Assembly: GCA_016779935.1 (NCBI GenBank) | Contig: JADHMQ010000002.1 | Span: 39,649 to 103,648 of the forward strand | Direction of reading: 5' to 3' | Length of the DNA: 64,000 nt | DNA from: Flavobacteriales bacterium | GTDB taxonomy: Bacteria > Bacteroidota > Bacteroidia > Flavobacteriales > UBA7312 | Part shown: one piece after another, positions 36,981 to 46,548 of the stretch | Numbering within the stretch: position 1 is the first letter of the stretch | Layout of the letters: each line of letters starts with the position of its first letter | The notes under the pieces: generated by a model | What the model saw: only the letters and a program-made list of their open reading frames with translations | The model's database searches: none | Told to the model about the DNA's origin: nothing | Made by a program: the position numbers and the translations under genes

Positions 36981-37946
36981 ATGAAATCAATAGATCAGTT
37001 AAGAACGTTAGTCGAGCAGGAGTTGTTAAGCTTGAAATATCCAAGCACACCAGCCGATTTATATGCTCCAATAGATTATATCTTATCGTTAGGAGGTAAG
37101 CGTATGCGTCCTATACTCTTGTTGCTGTCTTATCAATTGTATAAAAAAGATATTAAGGCAGCATTGCGACCTGCTATTGCTATTGAAGTCTTCCATAACT
37201 TCACATTACTGCACGACGATATCATGGACGAAGCACCTGTTCGCCGTGGACAAAGCACTGTGCATACAAAATGGAATGAGAATGTTGCTATACTTTCAGG
37301 TGATGCCATGCTCATACAGTCCTATCAGTATTTGTCAGAACTTCCGAAAGAAAGTTTGATTGAATGCCTATCAGTATTCAATACTATGGCACTAAAAGTA
37401 TGTGAGGGGCAGCAGTACGATATGGATTTTGAAATACAAGCAGAAGTAGATTTGAAGTCGTATTTGAAAATGATTGAATACAAAACAGCTGTTTTACTTG
37501 GTGCCTCATTAAAAATGGGAGCGATAATGGGAGGTGCAGATAAAAAAGATGCTGAAAATCTCTATGAATTTGGACGTAAAATTGGCATTGCTTTTCAGCT
37601 CAAAGATGATTTGCTAGATATCTTTGGCGATACTAATGCTTTTGGAAAACAATTGGGGGGAGACATCATCGCCAACAAAAAAACATGCTTATACCTCAAA
37701 GCACTATCTCTTTCTGATGGAAGCGAAAAAATGGAGCTTGTAAATTTATACAGTTCAGAAACCATAAATTCAACTGAAAAAGTAGAAAAAGTAAAGCAGA
37801 TTTATGCCTCTCTTGAAATAGAGACACACATCAACGCGCTTATCAATGAGTATTACGAAAATGCTATGAAGTCGTTGAGTGCTATCGACAAAGATATTCT
37901 TGAACTTGAAAAGTTTGCAGCACTTCTGAAGATTAGAGAAAGCTAA
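36981..37946 (+). CDS. polyprenyl (octaprenyl-type) diphosphate synthase
   Basis: 321 residues. Condenses isopentenyl diphosphate units onto an allylic primer. The first aspartate-rich motif is LLHDDIMDEAPVRRG and the second is FQLKDDLLDIFGD; GGKRMRPILLLLSY is the substrate-binding loop. In Bacteroidota such enzymes usually make the menaquinone side chain, but product length cannot be read safely here. Two bases separate it from rmlA, forming an operon with the MMPL exporter. Its precursors come from the MEP pathway, including the ispG product. Confidence 0.9.
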   Translation: MKSIDQLRTLVEQELLSLKYPSTPADLYAPIDYILSLGGKRMRPILLLLSYQLYKKDIKAALRPAIAIEVFHNFTLLHDDIMDEAPVRRGQSTVHTKWNENVAILSGDAMLIQSYQYLSELPKESLIECLSVFNTMALKVCEGQQYDMDFEIQAEVDLKSYLKMIEYKTAVLLGASLKMGAIMGGADKKDAENLYEFGRKIGIAFQLKDDLLDIFGDTNAFGKQLGGDIIANKKTCLYLKALSLSDGSEKMELVNLYSSETINSTEKVEKVKQIYASLEIETHINALINEYYENAMKSLSAIDKDILELEKFAALLKIRES

Positions 37947-38007
37947 AACGTAAAATTCTATCTGAAAAATTGCTTACGATTAAGGCTAAAAAATAAATAA
38001 AATTCAA

Positions 38008-38015
38008 TAGTTTTG
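38008..38015 (+). promoter_or_regulatory. -7 box for sucA-sucB
   Basis: TAGTTTTG matches TAnnTTTG and ends 18 nt before ATG 38034. Confidence 0.5.
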
Positions 38016-38033
38016 CCATAACCATAAAATCTG

Positions 38034-40742
38034 ATGGCAAATAAATTTTCTTTTCTAGGAGCTATTCATACCAACATGATTGAAATCATGTACGATAATT
38101 ATGTTGAAAATCCTGAATCTGTAAATGAAGAATGGCGAAACTTTTTTACTGGATTTGATTTCGCTAGAGAAGTGTATTCTGATGAAGACGAAATTCCAGA
38201 AACCTTCAAGAAAGAATTTCAAGTAATAAATCTAATTGACGCTTACAGAAAAAGCGGCCATTTATTCACCCATACTAATCCAGTACGTGAAAGAAGGCAA
38301 TATACCCCAACACTTGATATTGAAAACTTTGGGCTTAACCAATCGGATTTAGATACCGTCTTTCAAGCAGGTACTCAAATAGGTGTTGGTCCATCTTCTT
38401 TGAGAGATATAGTAGAACACCTAAAGGTCGTTTACTGTCAATCTATAGGAGTGGAGTATATGTATATCCGTAAACCTGACCAGGTGGAATGGATAAAAAA
38501 CCGTTTACATAAAAATAGTAATACTCCCAATTTTAAGTTAAACGAAAAGAAGCAAATACTCCGCAAACTTAACCAAGCAGTAGCTTTTGAAAATTTTCTA
38601 CACAAAAAGTTTGTTGGTCAGAAACGCTTTTCGCTAGAAGGCGCCGAATCGTTGATACCTGCTTTGGATATTCTCATTGAGAAAGGTGCAGAGTTGGGAG
38701 TGGAAGAGTTCGTAATGGGGATGGCACACCGAGGAAGATTAAATGTCCTTGCCAATATTTTTAACAAGACATACAGAGATATTTTTTCAGAATTTGAAGG
38801 TAAAGAATATGAAGATAATTTATTCTCTGGCGACGTAAAATACCATCTTGGCTTTACTTCGGAACAAGTTTGCAACAATTCAAAAAAGGTAAAGATGTCG
38901 CTTTCGCCAAACCCCTCTCACTTAGAGGCGGTTGACCCTGTTGTTCAGGGAATAGCACGAGCGAAAATAGACCAACAATATAAAGGTGATAATTCTAAGG
39001 TAGTACCTATCCTCATACACGGAGATGCCGCACTAGCCGGTCAGGGTGTTGTTTACGAGGTAATACAAATGGCACAATTGGACGGTTACAAAACTGGTGG
39101 AACCATTCATATTGTCGTAAACAATCAGGTAGGCTTCACCACTAATTATCTAGATGCCCGTTCGAGTACTTACTGCACGGACATAGGTAAAGTAACTTTA
39201 TCCCCTGTTTTTCACGTTAATGGCGATGATGTAGAAGCTGTTGTTCATGCTATGCAAATTGCTACAGAGTACCGTCAGAAATTCAATAAAGACGTATTCA
39301 TTGATTTGCTATGTTACAGAAAGTACGGACATAATGAAGGCGATGAGCCACGTTTTACACAACCTAAGCTGTACAAGGCTATTAGCAAGCACCCTAACCC
39401 TAGAGAAATATACAACCACAAACTGATTAATGAAGGCGTTGTAGGGGCGAATATCGTTAAAGAAATGGAGCATGAGTTTAAGCAGTTGCTTCAAGATAGA
39501 TTTGACGAATCAAAAGAAATCGAAAAGGCAGAAATTACGCCTTTCATGAAAGCCGAATGGCAAGGCTTTAGAAAATCTAAAGACGCTGACTTTGTTAAGT
39601 CACAAGATACCGCAGTAGATTTAGAAGTACTTAAAGAAGTAGCTTCCAAGCTGTACAATGTCCCTGAAAAGGACAACCTATTTAAAAAGACGCAGCGTTT
39701 GCTGAACGACCAAAAGAAGATGGTAGAAGACAGCAACCGTTTGGATTGGGGAATAGCTGAGCTTTTGGCATATGGTACACTCTTATATGAGGGTCATCCT
39801 GTTCGAATTAGCGGTCAAGATGTTGAGAGAGGAACTTTTTCACACCGACATGCCGTTTTAAAAGCTGAGGAATCAGAGAAAAAGATAATCCCTCTTAATG
39901 CCGTTAACCCTAATGTGAAATTTGAGGCTTATAATTCACTCTTATCAGAATATGGTGTGTTAGGCTTTGATTATGGTTTTGCTATGGCGAGTCCCAACTC
40001 ATTAACCATTTGGGAAGCACAGTTTGGTGATTTCAGCAATGGTGCTCAAATTATGATTGACCAATTTATCTCGTCAGCCGAAGACAAATGGAAGACCTAT
40101 AACGGACTAGTAATGCTCTTGCCGCATGGCTATGAAGGGCAAGGTGCAGAACATTCTAGTGCACGTATGGAGCGATACCTACAGATGTGTGCTTTACATA
40201 ATATGCAAATCGTTAACTGTACCACACCGGCAAACTTTTTCCATGTTTTAAGGCGACAGCTTAAACGAGAATTTAGAAAGCCTTTAGTAGTGTTTACGCC
40301 AAAAAGTTTGTTGCGTCATCCATTGTGTGTTTCCACGCTTGAAGACCTGTCCACTGGACGCTTCCAAGAATTGTTTGACGATGAGGTCGTTAAACCATCA
40401 GAAGTTAAAAAGGTCGTATTCTGTAGTGGAAAACTATACTATGAGCTTTTCCAAGAACGCGAAAAGTTAGGGCGAAAAGATGTAGCTTTAATCCGATTGG
40501 AGCAACTGTACCCTTTACCAGAACAAAAGATAAACGACGTACTCAAGAAGTACGATACGAAACAATTGATATGGGCTCAGGAAGAGCCACGAAATATGGG
40601 GGCTTGGACTCATATTTTAAACCGACTAAGACATATTCCCTTTGAATTAGTTTCTAGAAGGGCAAGTGCTGCAACAGCTAGTGGTTCACCTAAGTTTGCA
40701 GCTACAAGACAACGATTAATAATTGAAGAAGTTTTTAAATAG
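38034..40742 (+). CDS. sucA: 2-oxoglutarate dehydrogenase E1 component
   Basis: 902 residues, slightly shorter than E. coli SucA (933). The thiamine-diphosphate enzyme decarboxylates 2-oxoglutarate and passes succinyl to the lipoyl E2. The N-terminal motif FLGAIHTNMIEIMYDNY matches the E2-binding tail. MGMAHRGRLNVLAN, ILIHGDAALAGQGVVYE, VFIDLLCYRKYGHNEGDEP, LPHGYEGQGAEHSSARMERYL and AQEEPRNMGAWTHI follow in the expected order. It is co-transcribed with sucB (6-bp gap). Confidence 0.97.
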   Translation: MANKFSFLGAIHTNMIEIMYDNYVENPESVNEEWRNFFTGFDFAREVYSDEDEIPETFKKEFQVINLIDAYRKSGHLFTHTNPVRERRQYTPTLDIENFGLNQSDLDTVFQAGTQIGVGPSSLRDIVEHLKVVYCQSIGVEYMYIRKPDQVEWIKNRLHKNSNTPNFKLNEKKQILRKLNQAVAFENFLHKKFVGQKRFSLEGAESLIPALDILIEKGAELGVEEFVMGMAHRGRLNVLANIFNKTYRDIFSEFEGKEYEDNLFSGDVKYHLGFTSEQVCNNSKKVKMSLSPNPSHLEAVDPVVQGIARAKIDQQYKGDNSKVVPILIHGDAALAGQGVVYEVIQMAQLDGYKTGGTIHIVVNNQVGFTTNYLDARSSTYCTDIGKVTLSPVFHVNGDDVEAVVHAMQIATEYRQKFNKDVFIDLLCYRKYGHNEGDEPRFTQPKLYKAISKHPNPREIYNHKLINEGVVGANIVKEMEHEFKQLLQDRFDESKEIEKAEITPFMKAEWQGFRKSKDADFVKSQDTAVDLEVLKEVASKLYNVPEKDNLFKKTQRLLNDQKKMVEDSNRLDWGIAELLAYGTLLYEGHPVRISGQDVERGTFSHRHAVLKAEESEKKIIPLNAVNPNVKFEAYNSLLSEYGVLGFDYGFAMASPNSLTIWEAQFGDFSNGAQIMIDQFISSAEDKWKTYNGLVMLLPHGYEGQGAEHSSARMERYLQMCALHNMQIVNCTTPANFFHVLRRQLKREFRKPLVVFTPKSLLRHPLCVSTLEDLSTGRFQELFDDEVVKPSEVKKVVFCSGKLYYELFQEREKLGRKDVALIRLEQLYPLPEQKINDVLKKYDTKQLIWAQEEPRNMGAWTHILNRLRHIPFELVSRRASAATASGSPKFAATRQRLIIEEVFK

Positions 40743-40748
40743 AATATT

Positions 40749-41930
40749 ATGCTATTAGAAATGAAAGTTCCTAGTCCGGGAGAATCCATCTCCGAAGTTG
40801 AAATTGCTCAATGGTTGGTAGAGGACGGTGACTATGTAGAAAAGGATCAAGAAATTGCTGAGGTAGATTCAGACAAAGCTACTTTAGCCTTACCAGCTGA
40901 AGAAAGCGGTACTATAAAATTGGTGGCTGAAGAAGGCGATACGGTGGCTGTAGGTCAAGTCGTATGTATCATTGATACGGATGGCGTTGGCGAAGCCAAG
41001 CCAAGCGCAACAACTAAAGAAGCAAGTCCAGTTTCAGCTCCGGTGCAGGCTACTAAACCTGTGGATGCCAAAGCCACACCACTCGCAAAGGCTATCATTT
41101 CTCAGAACGATTTGTCCGCAAAAGACGTTAAAGGCACTGGTGAAGGCGGTAAGATTTTAAAAGAAGATGTTATAGAAGCTATGGCATCTGTAAAGACCGA
41201 CGGTCCACGTGGCACTGAGCGTAAAAAAATGTCAATGCTAAGACGAAAAGTGGCTCAGCGTTTGGTATCTGTAAAGAACGATACTGCTATGCTAACTACT
41301 TTCAATGAGGTAGATATGTCGGCTATTTTTGCTATTCGTAAAGAATACAAAGAGATTTTTAAAGAAAAATACGGTGTAGGTTTAGGTTTTATGTCTTTCT
41401 TCACAAAGGCCATTACTACTGCACTTAAGGAATTCCCAGATGTAAATGCTCAGATTGATGGTAAGGAAGTCATTTACCACAACTATGCTGACATCAGTAT
41501 TGCAGTAAGTGCCCCAAAAGGTTTGATGGTGCCTGTTATTCGTAATGCAGAGCTTATGAACTTTAAAGAGGTTGAAAGCGAAGTAAAGCGATTAGCTATT
41601 AGAGCAAGAGATGGAAAAATTACGCCAGACGAAATGCTTGGCGGCACCTTTACCATTACCAATGGTGGAGTGTTTGGCTCTATGCTTTCAACACCTATCA
41701 TTAACCCCCCACAATCGGCGATTTTAGGGATGCACAATATTGTAGAACGCCCTATGGCTGTGAACGGTAAAGTAGAGATTAGGCCCATAATGTATGTGGC
41801 ACTTTCCTATGACCACCGCATTATTGACGGTAGAGAATCGGTTGGCTTCTTGGTAAGAGTAAAAGAATGCTTGGAAGACCCAACGACTCATTTACTTGGC
41901 GGAGACGCTAAGAAGTCTTTAGGACTATAA
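40749..41930 (+). CDS. sucB: dihydrolipoamide succinyltransferase (2-oxoglutarate dehydrogenase E2)
   Basis: 393 residues. One lipoyl domain (about 1-77) has its lipoylated lysine in [14 protein letters not shown] linker of alanine and proline follows, then a peripheral E1/E3-binding domain (about 105-140; [21 protein letters not shown]) and the catalytic acetyltransferase domain with [14 protein letters not shown], whose histidine and aspartate are active-site residues. It forms the TCA-cycle complex with SucA. No E3 (lpd) gene is adjacent. A terminator follows. Confidence 0.96.
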   Translation: MLLEMKVPSPGESISEVEIAQWLVEDGDYVEKDQEIAEVDSDKATLALPAEESGTIKLVAEEGDTVAVGQVVCIIDTDGVGEAKPSATTKEASPVSAPVQATKPVDAKATPLAKAIISQNDLSAKDVKGTGEGGKILKEDVIEAMASVKTDGPRGTERKKMSMLRRKVAQRLVSVKNDTAMLTTFNEVDMSAIFAIRKEYKEIFKEKYGVGLGFMSFFTKAITTALKEFPDVNAQIDGKEVIYHNYADISIAVSAPKGLMVPVIRNAELMNFKEVESEVKRLAIRARDGKITPDEMLGGTFTITNGGVFGSMLSTPIINPPQSAILGMHNIVERPMAVNGKVEIRPIMYVALSYDHRIIDGRESVGFLVRVKECLEDPTTHLLGGDAKKSLGL

Positions 41931-41934
41931 ATTC

Positions 41935-41962
41935 AAAAAGCCAGTGTTTAGCTGGCTTTTAG
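41935..41962 (+). terminator. intrinsic terminator of sucA-sucB
   Basis: AAAAGCCAG against CTGGCTTTT with a short loop (TGTTTAG), within 41935-41960. The stem is near perfect and starts five bases after the sucB stop. It may also serve the converging gene at 41979. Confidence 0.85.
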
Positions 41963-41978
41963 TATTAAAAAATATTTT

Positions 41979-44543
41979 TTAATGCATAAGATGCACGTCA
42001 CCGAGTTTTACTTGGTTGTGTTTTGCACCATTGTATTTTGCCTTCCATGAGTATACACCTACTGGGCAAAGTTTTCCTTTAAAGGTACCGTTCCAGCCAA
42101 CATTTACATCATTGGAGTAAAAAATAACTTCACCCCATCTGTCCATAATCCAAAATTCAAATGAATCGGTACAACCCATATACGGAACAAATTCTTCATT
42201 CAGTTGGTCACCATCTGGGGTAAAGGCGTTGGGAGCATAAAAAGGGATACTGCTCGTCGGTTTTATTTCTCTGTTAAATGAGTTTTCGCAACCAAACTCA
42301 TTAATGAGTTTTAGATTAATTTGGTATTGACCCACTTCATCATAGGTATAGCTCGTTACGGTATCTGCCGAACTGACAAAGCCATTGCCAAAGTCCCACA
42401 CTAAAGAATCGTAATCTGTAGAAAAATTAATGATTTGAATGCTTTTATCACAATGCCCTATCTCATCAGGTTCGGTCATAAAGTTAGGACTTGGCACATC
42501 CAACACATTAAGGTAATTGGATAAGCTAAGGCTAGTACTACAACCTAGTTGAGTAGTCACTTCAAGTGTAACACTATAGCGTCCAGTATTGGGCAGGTTC
42601 ACATTCGAAGATATTCCATTAGACGTTTGCCCATTTACCGTCCATTCCCAAGCTACTATTGGGTCATCGCTTTGGGGTGTACTGGCATCGTTCAGTTGAA
42701 AGCTAGCAGGGGGGCAAGAGGAATCATTTGGTGTGCTAAAACTGACGATTGGTAAAAACTTACTTTCTACATTTATTTCATCTGTAAAGTTACAGCCATC
42801 TGGACTAACCACACTTACACTATACACTCCTTCGCTATCAACAGAGATGCTTTGTGTGGTCTCATTAGTATTCCACAAATAAGCAGTGGCTAGACCACCA
42901 GCATCTAAAACAACATCGTTCATGCCTTCACAAAAATCAACATCTGGTCCTAATGAAAAATTAAAATCATCTATACTAATGGTAACGCTAACGGTATCTC
43001 TACTGCCACAACTTCCATCACCCATAACGGTGTATGTAGTGTTTTCAGTAGGTGTAGCAATAGGACTATCCGATGAAGGGTTATCCAAAGTGCTTGCCGG
43101 TGACCATTCGTAGTTTAGTCCACCACTTACATTTAAAGCGATAGATTCGCCAGGGCAAATGGTGGTTGGATTGGTAATGGTAAAAGTAGGTTCATTTACA
43201 GCATCGGTATATATCTCAATATCACCATAAGACATTTTTTGACTTCCATTGCTCCCCGTTCCTGTGTAATCAATGTCGATGTATATACTGCTCTCTTGAA
43301 CGTAGTCAGTACTCGAGGGGTCCATGGAGTTTCCTTCTACCGGAATACCTGTAAGTCCATAAATATAATCTTGTCCTGCAATATTGTTATATCCTGAAAA
43401 ACGCAAAGCATCACCTGAAGCCCAAATAATTTTTTCGCAATCAAAACCACTGGAAGTTTGTCTATTTCCTAAGGCGACACCACCTGCTGTATTGTCGGCA
43501 TCGGAAGGGTAATTGTAATTGCCAACATAGTATTGTTTTGACATATTCCATGTGCCAGAGTTATTGACGTATTCAAACAGTCGAGAGCTGTGTGCTCCAG
43601 GCGTAAATAAATCGTTCCACCCGCCAAAAGCTCCCCACCCGCCTTGTACTTTTTCACAGACGTACATTTTGCCATCAGAACTCATCGTAATATCTGAAAT
43701 AGGGTAGGATGCGCCAACTACTGTAGATACAAAAGACCCCATATTATCTTCTAATTCGAAACATAAAGATTCGCTACCACTAAAATCACCTGTATTGTCC
43801 AAACTTACAGACCAAACGGAATTATTAGGTGAACTAGCATCATTTAAAGAATTGTCTTCAGTCCATCTAGAAAAGAACACTTTAGTAGTGCCATTTTCTT
43901 CATGTACAGCAATTCCCCAAAGAGCTTCGCCATGCCCACTAAAGGTGCCGAGAGGGGTGTTATCTGCATCGAATGGGTCGAAAGTAGAAAGTAAATTGCC
44001 ATCCATATCAAAGCGGTAAATGTTACCATCTTCAAAATTCGTAATGAACAATTGATTGTTCCATTTGTCATAAGCAATATTTCCTAATCCATTCCCTTGG
44101 TTGGGAATTTCATTCGCGCCATTTCCAGTAAATATAAAGGGAGTAACTACCCAAGTGTTTGCGTCCATTTTATAGACCCCTCCATCGCCTGCAGAGCCTG
44201 CAGAAGTAGAGGAAGAACCGCCAGATGAAATTGCTTTTGTGGCTGTGAAGTATACATTTTTCTCAGCGTCTATAGTAATACCAAATACATCGCCCATATT
44301 GGTGCCTTTCCACGAGTCAGCAGCAGCGGGGTCAGCAGGGGTATGAAAAGTTGTTGCCCAATTCAGCCCTAAAGGAGCAGAAGCATTATTCTCAGTATCA
44401 TAAATGGTGAAAGAATCATAAGTACCAGCAGCACCACTCCAATGGGTAATAATCCCCATTCCATTGGTAAGTGGTTGTGCCAAAGAAGAAAATGAACACA
44501 TAACTACCACCACAAAAGCACTGAAAGTGTTAAGGTTAAACAT
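41979..44543 (-). CDS. secreted T9SS type B protein with propeller-like and PKD-like domains
   Basis: 854 residues with a signal peptide (about 1-22). The first half (about 25-430) has repeated DVFGITIDAEKNVYFTAT- and GNIYRFDMDGNLLSTFD-like blades, suggesting a beta propeller. The second half contains Ig/PKD-like domains (about 455-720; TTICPGESIALNVSGG and WEWTVNGQ). The end is a gliding-motility-associated type B sorting domain (about 765-854; APNAFTPDGDQLNEEF, DRWGEVIF and WNGTFKGKLCPVGVYSWKA). These are probably surface adhesins or gliding accessory proteins. No partner porP/sprF gene is adjacent. Confidence 0.82.
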   Translation of the reverse strand: MFNLNTFSAFVVVVMCSFSSLAQPLTNGMGIITHWSGAAGTYDSFTIYDTENNASAPLGLNWATTFHTPADPAAADSWKGTNMGDVFGITIDAEKNVYFTATKAISSGGSSSTSAGSAGDGGVYKMDANTWVVTPFIFTGNGANEIPNQGNGLGNIAYDKWNNQLFITNFEDGNIYRFDMDGNLLSTFDPFDADNTPLGTFSGHGEALWGIAVHEENGTTKVFFSRWTEDNSLNDASSPNNSVWSVSLDNTGDFSGSESLCFELEDNMGSFVSTVVGASYPISDITMSSDGKMYVCEKVQGGWGAFGGWNDLFTPGAHSSRLFEYVNNSGTWNMSKQYYVGNYNYPSDADNTAGGVALGNRQTSSGFDCEKIIWASGDALRFSGYNNIAGQDYIYGLTGIPVEGNSMDPSSTDYVQESSIYIDIDYTGTGSNGSQKMSYGDIEIYTDAVNEPTFTITNPTTICPGESIALNVSGGLNYEWSPASTLDNPSSDSPIATPTENTTYTVMGDGSCGSRDTVSVTISIDDFNFSLGPDVDFCEGMNDVVLDAGGLATAYLWNTNETTQSISVDSEGVYSVSVVSPDGCNFTDEINVESKFLPIVSFSTPNDSSCPPASFQLNDASTPQSDDPIVAWEWTVNGQTSNGISSNVNLPNTGRYSVTLEVTTQLGCSTSLSLSNYLNVLDVPSPNFMTEPDEIGHCDKSIQIINFSTDYDSLVWDFGNGFVSSADTVTSYTYDEVGQYQINLKLINEFGCENSFNREIKPTSSIPFYAPNAFTPDGDQLNEEFVPYMGCTDSFEFWIMDRWGEVIFYSNDVNVGWNGTFKGKLCPVGVYSWKAKYNGAKHNQVKLGDVHLMH

Positions 44544-44655
44544 ACTAAATTTTGGTTAATGAACTTGCTCATAAAGATACAAAAAATTCATATAAATATG
44601 AATATTTTTAAGGCTTTAAAATTTCCCAACTTACAAGTTTAAAGCCAAAAAAATT

Positions 44656-45387
44656 TTATTTGCTAGAGAAAAAGTAACGAATATCTAAAGTGAAGTAGTT
44701 CCCAGAAATATTAAGGTGTTTAGAATCTTCAGCCGATGGTGCTTCGGTGTTAAAAGCGTTTGTGCCATCGTCATATTCTGGAAATGAACGGGCTGTGTTG
44801 TTCCATGGCCTATGGAAACTAGCACCAAAATAGAACATGCCTTTTTTTTCTGTTCGGCACTCAACACCTAAGTTTGCAATAAATGCTGTTTGCATCTTTT
44901 TTCGTCGTGAAGTGCTCAAAAAGTAGAATGGATTATTTTCGCCAAAGCTGATAATATCTGAAGGGAAAACGTTATAAGAATTTCCGAAAGATGCATTTAG
45001 ATAGTATTGCTTTGCTATTCGAACATAAGACAATAACTGTATAGGAAATTCGTAGGAACGTAAAGTGAACTTAGTATAATCGTCTAGACTAATGGAGCTG
45101 TTTCTTAGAGTAAAATTATAGCGTCTATTTACAAGGTTTAGCCCACTTTCTAAGGAAAAAGTATTACTGAAATTATACCTTACGACCATGCCTAAAGATT
45201 GTCCAAATCGAGGTAATAGTTCAGAACTGTAACCGTCTTGCCAATTGGCAGATTCATCGCCTGCATTGAAATAGGCAGCAGGTATTATAGGTTTAAATTG
45301 TAAGCCGAAGGTAAACTCATCGATAGTATTTTGTGCCTGCATTAAGAATGGCAGAACACAAAAACTTATGAGGAGTTTTTTAATCAT
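44656..45387 (-). CDS. outer-membrane beta-barrel protein of unknown function
   Basis: 243 residues with a signal peptide (about 1-18, MIKKLLISFCVLPFLMQAQ). The rest alternates short beta segments ending in aromatic residues (NTFSLESGLNLVNRRYNF; GMFYFGASFHRPWN) and finishes with YFTLDIRYFFSSK, a typical last barrel strand. The size suits an eight- to ten-stranded porin-family barrel. It overlaps the 3' end of the Nfu gene by eight bases, so the two are co-transcribed. I recognise no specific function. Confidence 0.75.
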   Translation of the reverse strand: MIKKLLISFCVLPFLMQAQNTIDEFTFGLQFKPIIPAAYFNAGDESANWQDGYSSELLPRFGQSLGMVVRYNFSNTFSLESGLNLVNRRYNFTLRNSSISLDDYTKFTLRSYEFPIQLLSYVRIAKQYYLNASFGNSYNVFPSDIISFGENNPFYFLSTSRRKKMQTAFIANLGVECRTEKKGMFYFGASFHRPWNNTARSFPEYDDGTNAFNTEAPSAEDSKHLNISGNYFTLDIRYFFSSK

Positions 45388-45979
45388 TATCGGCTACAAC
45401 TTCAACAATTTCTTCTGGCATTTCTCTTTTCAACATGCCTTCTATTCCAGATTTTAGGGTAATTGTAGAGGATGGGCAGCCACTACATGCCCCTTGTAAT
45501 GAAACGGTTACAATTCCTTTTTCGAACTTTTTCAGCGAAATAAAACCACCGTCTTGCTCTACTGCTGGTCTTACATATTCATCTAATAAGTCAGCAATTT
45601 TTTTCTCTATATCAGAAAATTCTCTGACCAATTCTTCTTTATGAGTAACAGTCTTACTCTTTTTAGGAGAGGCATTCTCGTTAATCACGGTGCCACCATC
45701 TACTAGGTAGTCACGCATAAATTCTCGCATCTCTACAATAATATCATTCCATTCAATGCCATTATCTTTTTTGGTAATAGATATAAAATTATTGCTTAAA
45801 AATACTTTGTCAACAAATGGAAATCCGAAGAGCTCTAGTGCAAGGGGTGAACTGCTTGCTTCTGCTCTATTGTTGAACTCGTATATGTTTTGGTCAACTA
45901 AAATTCTGTTAGCAACAAATTTTATTACTAACGGGTTTGGCGTTGATTCAGCGTATAGTGAAGTGGGTGTTTTGGTCAT
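45380..45979 (-). CDS. Nfu-type iron-sulfur cluster carrier
   Basis: 199 residues. An N-terminal Nfu_N domain (about 5-90; LYAESTPNPLVIKFVANR) is joined by a charged linker to the C-terminal NifU domain (about 122-199). The cluster-binding cysteines are C165 and C168 in LQGACSGCPSSTITLKSGIEGML. It delivers [4Fe-4S] clusters to client enzymes; IspG in this window is one possible client, as an inference. It is divergent from the gamma-carbonic anhydrase gene across 53 bp. Confidence 0.93.
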   Translation of the reverse strand: MTKTPTSLYAESTPNPLVIKFVANRILVDQNIYEFNNRAEASSSPLALELFGFPFVDKVFLSNNFISITKKDNGIEWNDIIVEMREFMRDYLVDGGTVINENASPKKSKTVTHKEELVREFSDIEKKIADLLDEYVRPAVEQDGGFISLKKFEKGIVTVSLQGACSGCPSSTITLKSGIEGMLKREMPEEIVEVVADND

Positions 45980-45993
45980 TTATTGTTTTTATG

Positions 45994-46001
45994 CAAAGTT
46001 A
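45994..46001 (-). promoter_or_regulatory. -7 box for the nfu operon
   Basis: TAACTTTG on the minus strand matches TAnnTTTG and ends 14 nt before ATG 45979. Confidence 0.5.
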
Positions 46002-46012
46002 AGGCATTCTTT

Positions 46013-46020
46013 TATCTTTG
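46013..46020 (+). promoter_or_regulatory. -7 box for the gamma-carbonic anhydrase gene
   Basis: TATCTTTG matches TAnnTTTG and ends 12 nt before ATG 46033. It is 11 bp from the opposing nfu box, so the two promoters overlap. Confidence 0.55.
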
Positions 46021-46032
46021 AAAATAAAATCC

Positions 46033-46548
46033 ATGGCATTAATAAAGAGCGTAAATGGTATAAGTCCTGAAGTGGGCAAAGATGTGTATTTAGCTGAAAA
46101 TGCTACCCTTATTGGCGATATAGTTATGGGTAGTAAATGCAGTGTTTGGTTTAATGCTGTTGTTAGAGGTGATGTTCATTACATTCGTATTGGCGATAAG
46201 GTAAATATACAAGATGGAGCTGTTATTCACTGTACTTATAAAAAACACCCTACCGAAATAGGTAATAATGTATCCATCGGACATAATGCTTTGGTGCACG
46301 GCTGTAAAGTAATGGACAATGTATTGATAGGAATGGGTGCTATTGTTATGGACGGAGTAACGGTTCATAGCAACTCTATAATAGCTGCAGGAGCAGTAGT
46401 TTTAGAGGGCACTACTGTAGAAAGTGGATGTATATACGCTGGAGTACCAGCAAAGAAAGTGAAGGAGCTTAGTCAAGAACAAACAGCAGTGCTAATCGAA
46501 GGTATTGCTGATAATTATGTGATGTATTCCTCTTGGTTTACGGTTTAA
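46033..46548 (+). CDS. gamma-class carbonic anhydrase family protein
   Basis: 171 residues from ATG 46033; the in-frame TTG 46018 lies inside the -7 box. Left-handed beta-helix hexapeptide repeats run through most of the protein. The three zinc histidines are H66 (VIHCTY), H84 and H89 (GHNALVHGC), at the expected spacing. Family members hydrate CO2 or have lost that activity and act as acyltransferase-like proteins, so activity is not assured. It converges with murI, overlapping its end by 11 bases. Confidence 0.87.
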   Translation: MALIKSVNGISPEVGKDVYLAENATLIGDIVMGSKCSVWFNAVVRGDVHYIRIGDKVNIQDGAVIHCTYKKHPTEIGNNVSIGHNALVHGCKVMDNVLIGMGAIVMDGVTVHSNSIIAAGAVVLEGTTVESGCIYAGVPAKKVKELSQEQTAVLIEGIADNYVMYSSWFTV

